A stretch of DNA of 64,000 bases from Sphingomonadaceae bacterium. GTDB lineage: Bacteria > Pseudomonadota > Alphaproteobacteria > Sphingomonadales > Sphingomonadaceae. Position 1 is the stretch's first letter. The number at the start of each line of letters is the position of its first letter. Shown here piece after piece: positions 17,880 to 25,606 of this stretch. The translations under genes were made by a program, and so were the position numbers. Below the pieces are notes generated by a model that worked only from the letters and a program-made list of their open reading frames with translations, searched no databases and was not told where the DNA came from. Where the stretch lies: assembly GCA_024236155.1 (NCBI GenBank), contig JACKLA010000001.1, positions 1,054,001-1,118,000 of the forward strand, read 5' to 3'.

Positions 17880-18746
17880 TCACCAGTAATAGAACACGCT
17901 GACGACATGCGCGGTGAGCGCGGCGATCAGCAGGATGGTTGCGGGGATATGGACGAAAAGCCAGACTTCTAGCAGCGCCTTGTACTTCATATGACGGCGG
18001 ATCTGTTCGAGCTGCGCCTGCCTGCGTGAGAGCAGCGAGCGCACCTTATCGGCTGCCTCGTTGCCGCCAGTTCCGTCGAAGGCGCGCAGGGCCTTGCGCG
18101 TGGCGCAGCGCGGATAGCGACCGGTCAGCCGCGCGATCACCCCTGCCTTGAAAGCGTCCTGGTCGAGCGCGGTGATCACCGCGTCCGACAAGTCTCGATC
18201 AAGCGGCTGGGCAGCGGTTTCGAGCTGGCGGTCGAGCGCGTCGAGCCCTTCGACCATCTGCTCGCGCGTCATTTCGCGCCGGTTGTTCGACAGTGAGCGT
18301 GGCAGCACCGAATAGACCACGATGCCGTATAGTCCGGACAGGATCACCAGCATCATCAACGCCCATGCCAGCGTGTGGACATTCCATCCGAGCTGGAATC
18401 CGGTGTGCCAGGTGCCGATCACGATCAGCGCGAGGCCGAGATAGACATGCGCGCTGGTCCAGCCCTTGAGACTGAAATATTTCTCGGTCATCTTGCGCTT
18501 GCGCACGCCGAGCAGGGAGAGCCACAGGATAAGCAGCAGCCCGATCGTGCCGAGCGTATAGCCATACCAGCTGCCACCATTGTGGCGCGGTTCGACATCG
18601 ACGAGGAAATAGCTGACCACCACCACCAGCATCAGGGCAGTGGCGATCTTGAGCCAGCGGAAGCCCTTATGCGCAAGGAAGCTCTCGTGGTCGGTATCGC
18701 GGCGGCGTTCGTGAAAGGCGAAATTGGCTTTGGGCAGGCTGGCCAT
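17880..18746 (-). CDS. Dihaem cytochrome b-like integral membrane protein
   Basis: This 288-residue protein has five predicted TM segments (about 33-50, 63-80, 98-115, 124-146 and 260-286). Histidines H100 and H114 in helix three and H266 and H280 in helix five are each 14 residues apart, the HX13H arrangement of bis-histidine dihaem b cytochromes. H124 is a fifth candidate. A hydrophilic stretch of about 115 residues (147-260) lies between the last two helices. The start ATG overlaps the stop of the FeS-flavoprotein gene (TGATG). It sits between a cytoplasmic Fe-S/FAD protein and a periplasmic decahaem protein, so it could carry electrons across the inner membrane, possibly exchanging with quinone. 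No close named family was recognised. Confidence 0.78.
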   Translation of the reverse strand: MASLPKANFAFHERRRDTDHESFLAHKGFRWLKIATALMLVVVVSYFLVDVEPRHNGGSWYGYTLGTIGLLLILWLSLLGVRKRKMTEKYFSLKGWTSAHVYLGLALIVIGTWHTGFQLGWNVHTLAWALMMLVILSGLYGIVVYSVLPRSLSNNRREMTREQMVEGLDALDRQLETAAQPLDRDLSDAVITALDQDAFKAGVIARLTGRYPRCATRKALRAFDGTGGNEAADKVRSLLSRRQAQLEQIRRHMKYKALLEVWLFVHIPATILLIAALTAHVVSVFYYW

Positions 18747-21202
18747 CAGTCGGCATCCTCCTGGACCAGCTTGGTAAAGGTGAGGAATTTCTCCGGCGCG
18801 ACGCGGATCGCCGCGCCGGTGGGGCAGGCGCGCACGCAGGCCGGGCCACCATCGATGCCCGAACACATATCGCACTTGATCGCCAGCTTGGCCTGCTCGG
18901 TCCCGGCCTCTTCGGCCTTTTTCTTGCGCCACTTGTAGGGCGCTTCACCCGGTCCGGGGCCGCGCCCGAACAGCAGCCAGCTGAGCAGGGATGGCTTGGG
19001 CGGCGGCTTGGCATCGAGCCGGATCACGCCATAAGGGCAATTGCGCTGGCAATTGCCGCAGCCGATGCAGGTGTCGTCGATAAACACCTCGCCATCGGGG
19101 CCACGCTTGATCGCATTGGGCGGGCAATCGGCCATGCAATGCGGATGTTCGCAGTGGCGGCATGACGTCGGGACATGGAGATGGGCGTAGGTCCGCCCGG
19201 CTTCACGGTCGAGCCGCGAGAGCCCCTCATGGCTGTCGGCGCAGGCCTTCTCGCAATTGTCGCAGCCGACGCACAGCGTCTCGTCGATCAGCAACACATC
19301 GGTCGCCTCGCCGATGCCGTTATCGACCAGGAATTGCGCGGTCTTGGAATAGAGGTCGACCGCCCCGCCAAAGCTATGCTTCTGGCTCTCGATGAAGCTG
19401 TTGACCTCACGCCGGTCCTTCATGTCACGCAGGGCGCGCTCGCGGATCTGCGGCTTGCGGTCGAGCAGCGCCACGAATGCTTCGCCCGGAAAGCGGACGA
19501 CCTCGCTCTTGATTGCGGCTTTCACGGTGGCGGTGCGCGCCGAACCGTCGATGACGGCCATTTCCCCGAAGTATGATCCTGCCGGCAGGTAAGAGAGGAA
19601 GACCTCGTGCCCGCCAAGGTTCTTCTCGACGATCATCGACCCGCGCCGGACGATGTAGATATCCTTGTCGTCAGCCCCTTCCTTGATCACCACTTCGCCT
19701 GCGTGCTTGTCCTGCACTTCGGCAGTTTCGACCAGTTCGGCGACGTCATCGGACGTCAGGCCAGACCCGAACATTTGCAACAGCTGGCGCTCGATCGAGA
19801 TGCGGTTGACCGCGCGATTGGCCGAAGGCGCAGTGGCGAGCAGTTTGAGCGCTGCCCCGCGCGTGAACTCGACGCAGACGGTGTCTTCGGCAGCGTGGAT
19901 CGTCGCACCGCGCCTGCGGCCTGAAACCAGCCCGACTTCGCCGAAGATGGAACCCTGTTCGATGGGGACCGTGACGGAGGAATCGTTCGGGTTCACCTCG
20001 ACCGAGACCGATCCTTCGGCAATCGCGAACATGGATGAACCGGGCGCGTTGCGCTCGAATATCCGCTCACCCTTGCGATAGGCGCGCGCCGTGCTGTCGA
20101 GCATCAATTCGCGCATTTGCAGCGGTGACAGTTCCTGCAGGATGACGATATTGCTGCGGAAGGTTTCGAGCCATTCCTCGACGCTGCGATTTCCCGGCAG
20201 GCTGGCGAATTTCTCTGCCAGGATCGGTTCGTCGGCAGGTTTGAGATCGGTGTTCCCGTTGAGGAATTCGATCACATCGTAGCCCTGGTTCATGCAGTGC
20301 TTGATCAGCGGATAGCCCGCGAGCGCACCGATCACATGCACCCCGTTCTTGGTCGTTTCGAAGCTGGGCGTCAGCTTGGGGAAGGCGGCGCGATCATCGC
20401 TGGTAAACTCGATGCCGACCGCTTCGACAAAGCCGCGCGGTGGCTGCGAACCGGTGCGCGCGATAATCCGGTCGCATCTGATCGCTTCCTGCCCGTCACG
20501 CGTGTTGAGGACCAGTTCGCTTTCGCGAACCTCGGCGGGTTCGGTTTCCCGCCGGACTATCAGGCGGCCTTCCTTCTCCGCCTCTTCCAGCAGCGCGACA
20601 TTGGCTTTCTTGGCGCGGGCGAAGTCGGCGCTGCGGTTGAGGATCGTCACAACATTGCCCTGCGCCGCGTCGGCGGCGAGGCCGAGCGCGTTCTCGATCC
20701 CTGCATCGCCCGATCCGACAACGGTGATATGCTCATCGTAGTACTCGCCCGGATCGTCGAGCTGGTACTGGATCAGTGGCAGGTCGGCACCGGGGCAGCG
20801 CAGCTTGTTGGGGTTGCCCTGCGTCCCGATGGCCATCACCACGGCTTCGGCCCTGATCTCTTCCCCGCCTTTCAGCTTGAGCGTGAAATTGCCCGTTTCG
20901 CCGGTGATCTCGACGACTTCAGCGTTGAGCTTCACATTGACGCTCTGATCCGCGATCTGCGTGTCCCAGGTGTCGAGGATGAATTCGCGCTTGCCTGCGT
21001 CGAAATCGATGTCGGAACGCAGCACCAGGTTGCTGGGCGTCGCCATGACATGCTTGCCCTTCTGGTATTTGTAGATCGTATCGGACAGGTGATCGGTCTT
21101 CTCGATCAATATGTGCGGCATGCCCAGCGCAGCCGCGCGGGCAGCGGCGCTCAAGCCCGCTGGTCCCGATCCGACAATGGCTACGCGGTATGGATCCGGC
21201 AT
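18746..21202 (-). CDS. FAD/NAD(P) reductase - two cNMP-binding domains - four [4Fe-4S] ferredoxin fusion
   Basis: This is an 818-residue cytoplasmic redox protein with three parts. Residues 1-320 form a thioredoxin-reductase-like FAD/NAD(P) fold (GSGPAG at 11-16, second dinucleotide motif VVGSGDAG at 161-168), without a redox CXXC. Residues about 350-470 and 485-600 are two cyclic-nucleotide-binding domains with phosphate-cassette motifs FGEVGLVSGRRRGAT (420-434) and FGEMAVIDGSARTAT (545-559). Residues 640-800 carry four Fe-S cluster motifs (CVGCDNCEKAC, CRHCEHPHCMADC, CIGCGNCQRNC, and CDMC with CVRAC) of the HybA/DmsB type. The start is ATG 21202, after GGGGGG. It heads the minus-strand operon and could pass NAD(P)H electrons to the membrane cytochrome under cyclic nucleotide control. 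Confidence 0.88.
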   Translation of the reverse strand: MPDPYRVAIVGSGPAGLSAAARAAALGMPHILIEKTDHLSDTIYKYQKGKHVMATPSNLVLRSDIDFDAGKREFILDTWDTQIADQSVNVKLNAEVVEITGETGNFTLKLKGGEEIRAEAVVMAIGTQGNPNKLRCPGADLPLIQYQLDDPGEYYDEHITVVGSGDAGIENALGLAADAAQGNVVTILNRSADFARAKKANVALLEEAEKEGRLIVRRETEPAEVRESELVLNTRDGQEAIRCDRIIARTGSQPPRGFVEAVGIEFTSDDRAAFPKLTPSFETTKNGVHVIGALAGYPLIKHCMNQGYDVIEFLNGNTDLKPADEPILAEKFASLPGNRSVEEWLETFRSNIVILQELSPLQMRELMLDSTARAYRKGERIFERNAPGSSMFAIAEGSVSVEVNPNDSSVTVPIEQGSIFGEVGLVSGRRRGATIHAAEDTVCVEFTRGAALKLLATAPSANRAVNRISIERQLLQMFGSGLTSDDVAELVETAEVQDKHAGEVVIKEGADDKDIYIVRRGSMIVEKNLGGHEVFLSYLPAGSYFGEMAVIDGSARTATVKAAIKSEVVRFPGEAFVALLDRKPQIRERALRDMKDRREVNSFIESQKHSFGGAVDLYSKTAQFLVDNGIGEATDVLLIDETLCVGCDNCEKACADSHEGLSRLDREAGRTYAHLHVPTSCRHCEHPHCMADCPPNAIKRGPDGEVFIDDTCIGCGNCQRNCPYGVIRLDAKPPPKPSLLSWLLFGRGPGPGEAPYKWRKKKAEEAGTEQAKLAIKCDMCSGIDGGPACVRACPTGAAIRVAPEKFLTFTKLVQEDAD

Positions 21203-21319
21203 CAAACCCCCCGATGTGATCCCGCGACCTTATGTTCTGATTGGGGGGCATCATAGGAGATATCCGTCAAACCTCCAGACCCAATTGCCGCCTTCCCCCG
21301 GCCTTGTTAGCTTGGCGAA

Positions 21320-22270
21320 ATGACAGACGGGAATATGGATTCGCAGGGCGGCGGGAAGGCTGCAAAGTCGGCGGTTTCGCGCGGAGGGCTTGCGCTGCTG
21401 GCGGGCGGCGTCCTGCTGGCGGGCGGGATCATCGGTTATCGCACCTTGTCGGATGGGGAGGCCGAGCAGCCTGCCGCTGTCGATGAACAGGCTATCCCGA
21501 CGATCGAGGAATTGCAGGCGCGCGCCGAAGCCGACCCGCTCAATTCCGAAGCGTGGACCGAACTGGGCTTTGCCCTTTCCGAGACAGGGGAGTTCGATGC
21601 GGCGGCCCGCGCCTATCGCCAGGCGATAGAGGGCGACAAGACCAATCCGGCCCTGTGGTCCGCGCTTGGCGAGATGCGAATTTACGCCAGCGACCGCGAT
21701 CCGATGCCGGCGGAGGCGCTCGCAGCGTTTCGCGAGGCGTTCAAGCTCGATCCGACCGACTACCGGGCGCGCTATTTCCTTGCCGTGCAGAAGGACCTCG
21801 ATGGCGACCATGAAGGGGCGATTGCCGATTGGCTGGCATTGCTCGAGGACACGCCGCCCGGCGCGCCGTGGGATGATAATTTGCATCGCACCATCGAGCA
21901 GAGCGGCAAGAAATACGGTATCGAAACCAAAAGCCGGATCGCCAAGGCTACAGCGGGCAGGCCGGACGTGCCGGAGCTGACCGCAGGCAATGCGATACCC
22001 GGCCCGACGAAAGATCAGATCGAGGGTGCAAGCGCGATCCCCCCGGGCGAGCAGCGCGACATGGCGGTGGGCATGGTCGAAAGCCTCGAGGGCAAGCTGA
22101 AGGCCAACCCCAGGAATCCTGACGGCTGGGTCATGCTGATGCGCAGCCGGGTCACGCTGGGCGAGCCGGACAAGGCGGCCAAGGCGCTGAAAGATGCGAT
22201 AGCTGCCAACCCCGCAAGCGCCGACCGCCTTCGAGCCGAAGCAAAGGCACTGGGCGTCGCCGGGGCCTGA
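21320..22270 (+). CDS. TPR protein of cytochrome c biogenesis type (CcmI/CcmH C-terminal-like)
   Basis: This 316-residue protein has an N-terminal membrane anchor (GLALLAGGVLLAGGIIGY, about residues 23-40) and periplasmic tetratricopeptide repeats. The TPR-like units include TIEELQARAEADPLNSEAWT, LGFALSETGEFDAAARAYRQ and a C-terminal LEGKLKANPRNPDGWVMLMR. This layout matches the TPR half of CcmI/CycH, which presents apocytochrome c to the haem lyase. It is transcribed away from the FeS-flavoprotein gene. Its position beside genes that need about 25 covalently attached haems suggests support for their maturation. No CcmF, CcmG or CcmH CXXC gene is visible here, so the core Ccm system must be elsewhere. 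Confidence 0.75.
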   Translation: MTDGNMDSQGGGKAAKSAVSRGGLALLAGGVLLAGGIIGYRTLSDGEAEQPAAVDEQAIPTIEELQARAEADPLNSEAWTELGFALSETGEFDAAARAYRQAIEGDKTNPALWSALGEMRIYASDRDPMPAEALAAFREAFKLDPTDYRARYFLAVQKDLDGDHEGAIADWLALLEDTPPGAPWDDNLHRTIEQSGKKYGIETKSRIAKATAGRPDVPELTAGNAIPGPTKDQIEGASAIPPGEQRDMAVGMVESLEGKLKANPRNPDGWVMLMRSRVTLGEPDKAAKALKDAIAANPASADRLRAEAKALGVAGA

Positions 22271-22273
22271 TAA

Positions 22274-23548
22274 CTAGCGCGGGGCAGGCGGCTCGTCGCG
22301 CTTTGGCTCGACGGTGATCCTGATCTGTTGCAGCGAGAGGATCGCGACCCAGAAGGCCAGCACTGCGAGCGCGCTCGATCCCAGAACCGTCAAGGCTGCG
22401 CCCTTGAGGCCCTGCCAGCCCATCGCGACGGGCAGGAGAGAGAAGGCCAGGCCCATCGGAATGGCGCGGGCGAGGAAGGCAGTGCCTGCGCGATTGGCCG
22501 ATACCAGCAACGATTCGAGGCTTGCCCCGACCAGCTCGATCGCGCCGGCAACCGCCAGGATGACCATGGTCCAGTAGACCACGGCGAATTCCTTGCCCGC
22601 GATCACCTCCAGCCCCCAGCGGCCGAACAGGATCGCGAACACCACCGCCAGCGCCCCGCCGATCAGTGAGAGGTTGGCCATGCGTCGCGCGATTTCCACC
22701 GCGTCGTCTTTCGCATGGACCAGTTCGGGATAGATCGCCTTGGACACGGTTTGCGCCAGTTGCACCAGCGCCTGCCCCAGTTGCGAGGCGACGCGGAACC
22801 CACCGGCAAATGCCTCGCCCCCGATGGCGCCGACCAGCAGGATCATCACCTGCTTGCCGCCGACATTGAGGCTGCCCATCGCATTGGTCGAGAGGACGAA
22901 GCGCCAGGCATCGGGATGGGCGCGGGGGAGCTTGGTGAGGCTGATCTGCGACAGGTCGATCCGGTCCTTGCGCGCGGCGGCCCACCACAGTGCCAGCGCG
23001 ACGAAAATCTCCGACGCCGCCCATGCGAGGATGAAGCCGGTCACCGTCGGCATGTAGAAGAAGGCGAGCACTGCACCGATGGCGCGAACGATTGGCTGCA
23101 CCGCCTCAGCTGCGGTCGCTTCGGCAAAACGGAAGTGGAGCCGCAGCAGGCCGGTGGGAGTCGAGCGGATCGATACCAGCGAGATCACACAATAGCCGAA
23201 CGCGACCCACAGCAGGTCATGCGGCAGTGGCAACCAGAATTGTGCGCTATAGACCAGCGCGGCTGCAAGCGCCGCTCCGAGAACCACCGAAATGGCATCG
23301 AGCGCGATGGCAAAGCCGGTCGCTTCGCCCGCCCCGTCACCGTTCGCGCCCCAGCGCACGACGAACTGCCATGTCTGGAAATTGGCGAGCCCGGTCACGG
23401 TCTGGCCCAGCGCGACAATCAGCGCAAAATAGCCGAACTGCTCGATGCCGAGCGAACGGGTGGCAAGCGCAAGGTAAACCAGGCTCAGCACTGCGTTGAC
23501 CGCACGGCCGCTCAGCAGCCAGCCGATATTGCGCAGGAGCCTTTTCAC
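22274..23548 (-). CDS. Polysaccharide flippase-like (MOP superfamily) membrane protein
   Basis: This 424-residue protein has about 12 hydrophobic segments and the N-terminal pattern of Wzx/RfbX-like oligosaccharide translocases (MKRLLRNIGWLLSGRAVNAV, followed by ATRSLGIEQFGYFALIVALG). Such proteins flip lipid-linked sugars across the inner membrane. No glycosyltransferase or polymerase gene is adjacent, so its substrate is unknown. It converges on the TPR gene with only three bases between stops, leaving no room for a separate terminator. Confidence 0.82.
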   Translation of the reverse strand: MKRLLRNIGWLLSGRAVNAVLSLVYLALATRSLGIEQFGYFALIVALGQTVTGLANFQTWQFVVRWGANGDGAGEATGFAIALDAISVVLGAALAAALVYSAQFWLPLPHDLLWVAFGYCVISLVSIRSTPTGLLRLHFRFAEATAAEAVQPIVRAIGAVLAFFYMPTVTGFILAWAASEIFVALALWWAAARKDRIDLSQISLTKLPRAHPDAWRFVLSTNAMGSLNVGGKQVMILLVGAIGGEAFAGGFRVASQLGQALVQLAQTVSKAIYPELVHAKDDAVEIARRMANLSLIGGALAVVFAILFGRWGLEVIAGKEFAVVYWTMVILAVAGAIELVGASLESLLVSANRAGTAFLARAIPMGLAFSLLPVAMGWQGLKGAALTVLGSSALAVLAFWVAILSLQQIRITVEPKRDEPPAPR

Positions 23549-23622
23549 GCCGCGTTACCTAGACAAGGTTACGCCCAGCGCAAGCCTTGTCATGCCGATT
23601 GGCGCAGGGCAGGGCGCACCGG

Positions 23623-24354
23623 ATGCGGATTATCTTCAGTCGAAAAGGGTTCGATAGCGCAGCGGGCGGCGGGGCGTCGCCTATCGTAGATGGCAGGCCG
23701 CTGAGCCTGCCAATCCCCAGCGGCGGGCATTCACTCACGACCTATGCCGAACTTGGCCTTGCCGGACATGTTGCCCGTGCCAGTCGCGGCAAGCTGGGCG
23801 GTGACGATTTCTGCCATCACGACCCGATGTTCCTGCCTGATGGTACCTGCCTGTTCGGCCAGTGCGGTGCCGCGCAGACGCATCTGGACAATCAGGGGGT
23901 CGGCCCGGGCGATGTATTCCTGTTTTTTGGCCTGTTCCGCGAAGAGGACAGCGGCGAGCACCACCACCGGATATTCGGTTTCCTCAGGGTCGACACAGTG
24001 ACGCGGCTGGCCGCTTGCAGTGACGAAGCGAGGGCAGCTTTCCTCCGTCACCGGCACCCGCATGCCATCGGCATGCATGCGGCCAATGACGCGATCTATC
24101 GGGGGCAAGGGAGCACTGCCTTGCGTGCGTCCCCTGCGTTGCGCCTGACGGTTGAGGGTGGACCGCCCAGCCTGTGGCAGAAGCCGCCATGGCTGAGGCG
24201 CGGTGGACTCAGCTACCATGACCGTCCCGATCGTTGGCTGCGCGGTGGCCTGTTGCGCAGTGTTGCGAGGGGACAGGAATTCGTTGCCGAAATTGGTCGC
24301 CGCTCCGAACCACGCGCCTGGCTCGACAGCATTTTAACCGAAAATACGGACTGA
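23623..24354 (+). CDS. Nmad3-type (nucleotide modification associated domain 3) protein
   Basis: This 243-residue soluble protein starts MRIIFSRKGFDSAAGGGASP, which I recognise as the N-terminal signature of the family named nucleotide modification associated domain 3. Further features are a HHDPMFLPDG stretch, FGLFREEDSGEHHHRIFGFL, and WQKPPWLRRGGLSYHDRPDRW near the C-terminus, all rich in His, Asp and aromatic residues. The family was named from its association with base-modification genes, mainly in phages; its biochemical activity is not established. Here it stands alone between a flippase gene and mmsB, with no phage or modification gene nearby. An overlapping antisense frame lacks any recognisable protein features. 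Confidence 0.72.
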   Translation: MRIIFSRKGFDSAAGGGASPIVDGRPLSLPIPSGGHSLTTYAELGLAGHVARASRGKLGGDDFCHHDPMFLPDGTCLFGQCGAAQTHLDNQGVGPGDVFLFFGLFREEDSGEHHHRIFGFLRVDTVTRLAACSDEARAAFLRHRHPHAIGMHAANDAIYRGQGSTALRASPALRLTVEGGPPSLWQKPPWLRRGGLSYHDRPDRWLRGGLLRSVARGQEFVAEIGRRSEPRAWLDSILTENTD

Positions 24355-24423
24355 CTGTCGAAAAACGCCGACAATCGCCTTTCTGCGCTTGGTAATGTGG
24401 GCGTTAACTACTAGCATCGACGT

Positions 24424-24487
24424 TGCACTGCGGTTGCTTCCAGCCCTTCGGGTCAAAACAACAACCAGGCGGTTCGGCCGCAGTGCA
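24424..24487. repeat. Long-spaced inverted repeat between convergent genes
   Basis: TGCACTGCGG (24424-24433) is the exact complement of CCGCAGTGCA (24478-24487). A GGTTG/CAACC pair lies just inside and extends the stem. It lies between the converging Nmad3 and mmsB genes and may form a transcript-end hairpin. There is no adjacent T-tract in the right place for a classic terminator. Confidence 0.4.
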
Positions 24488-24502
24488 CCCAAAAAACCGG
24501 AA

Positions 24503-25372
24503 TTACAGCATCTTGATAATGGCGGAGAAATCCAGCCCGCCATTGCCCGCGCCATTGAAGTCTTCATAAAGTGCGGCGGCGCGCTGGCCCATCGGGACAG
24601 CGGCATCGGCGCTGTCTGCAGCTTCCATCGCCAGCCGCAAATCCTTCAGCATCAGCGCGGTCGCGAAGCCACCCTGGTAATCATTGTCCGACGGGCTCTG
24701 CGGCCCCACGCCGGGAACAGGGCAATAGCTGGTCATAGACCAGTTCTGGCCCGAGCTGACCGAGGAAATGTCGTAAAAAGTCTGCGGATCGAGGCCGAGT
24801 TTCTGCGCCATGGCAAAGGCTTCGCACGTGCCGATCATGTGTATGCCCAGCAGCATGTTGTTGCATATCTTGGCTGCCTGCCCATTGCCGGCATCGCCTG
24901 CGTGGATCACCGCCTTGCCCATCGCCTGAAGGATAGGTTCGGCACGGGCGAAGGCCTGTGCGGTTCCACCAACCATGAAGGTCAGTGTCCCGCCATTCGC
25001 TGCCGCAATCCCGCCCGACACCGGGGCGTCGACCATGTCGTATCCAGCCGCTTGCGCGGCCGCGATCACTTCGCGCGCGGTGGCGACGTCGATTGTCGAG
25101 CAGTCGAGCAGCACCGCGCCTGCGGGGGCGTGGCCGATCACGCTGTCGGTGTAGACCGACTTCACGATGCCCCCATTGGGCAGCATGGTCACCACCGCCT
25201 CTGCTCCCTGCACCGCTTCGCGTGCGTCGGTGAAGGTCGCGCAGCCATTGTCCTGTGCGGCGGCAAGCGCCTCTTCGCTGAGATCGAAGGCGCTGACCTG
25301 ATGCCCCGCCTTGACGAGATTCGCGGCCATCCCGCCGCCCATATTGCCGAGGCCGATAAAGGCGATTTTCAT
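24503..25372 (-). CDS. mmsB: 3-hydroxyisobutyrate dehydrogenase
   Basis: This 289-residue NAD-dependent enzyme oxidises 3-hydroxyisobutyrate to methylmalonate semialdehyde in valine degradation. It has the N-terminal dinucleotide-binding sequence IGLGNMGGGMAANLVKAGH and the family signatures DAPVSGGIAAANGGTLTFMV and GNGQAAKICNNMLLG, the latter with the catalytic lysine. Length is normal. It is the last gene of the minus-strand cluster that also encodes an enoyl-CoA hydratase, a 3-hydroxyisobutyryl-CoA hydrolase and an acyl-CoA dehydrogenase, which together cover isobutyryl-CoA to methylmalonate semialdehyde. Confidence 0.95.
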   Translation of the reverse strand: MKIAFIGLGNMGGGMAANLVKAGHQVSAFDLSEEALAAAQDNGCATFTDAREAVQGAEAVVTMLPNGGIVKSVYTDSVIGHAPAGAVLLDCSTIDVATAREVIAAAQAAGYDMVDAPVSGGIAAANGGTLTFMVGGTAQAFARAEPILQAMGKAVIHAGDAGNGQAAKICNNMLLGIHMIGTCEAFAMAQKLGLDPQTFYDISSVSSGQNWSMTSYCPVPGVGPQSPSDNDYQGGFATALMLKDLRLAMEAADSADAAVPMGQRAAALYEDFNGAGNGGLDFSAIIKML

Positions 25373-25384
25373 GTTACTCTCCGG

Positions 25385-25606
25385 TCAAAAAATCATGTTC
25401 ATCCCAGCCACGGCAGCGAAACCGCTTAGCACCAGACTGACGAACTTGAGTGGATGATGCAGATAGAACCTGCCGCCATGCCGCAAGTAAACGAACCTCT
25501 TCTTTGGCAACGCACCCGTGCCTTGGACTGGTAGGTAACCGCGTTGACCATACCAGGAAAGAAGGATGGCTACTGCGAACAGCGCGAAGCCCAGCAGGAT
25601 GTTCAC
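25385..25606 (-). CDS. Small two-TM membrane protein in the valine cluster
   Basis: This 73-residue protein has an N-terminal TM helix (ILLGFALFAVAILLSWYG) and a second one at the C-terminus (VSLVLSGFAAVAGMNMIF), joined by a basic loop. The GTG start overlaps the stop of the upstream enoyl-CoA hydratase gene (GTGA), and GGAAGGGA of that gene serves as ribosome binding site, so it is likely translated. I do not recognise the family. A role in the valine pathway is suggested only by operon position. Confidence 0.6.
   Translation of the reverse strand: MNILLGFALFAVAILLSWYGQRGYLPVQGTGALPKKRFVYLRHGGRFYLHHPLKFVSLVLSGFAAVAGMNMIF

Noticed and set aside
23731..24219. Minus-strand frame opposite the Nmad3-type gene
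   Set aside because: The plus-strand frame has a recognised N-terminal signature; the antisense one has none.
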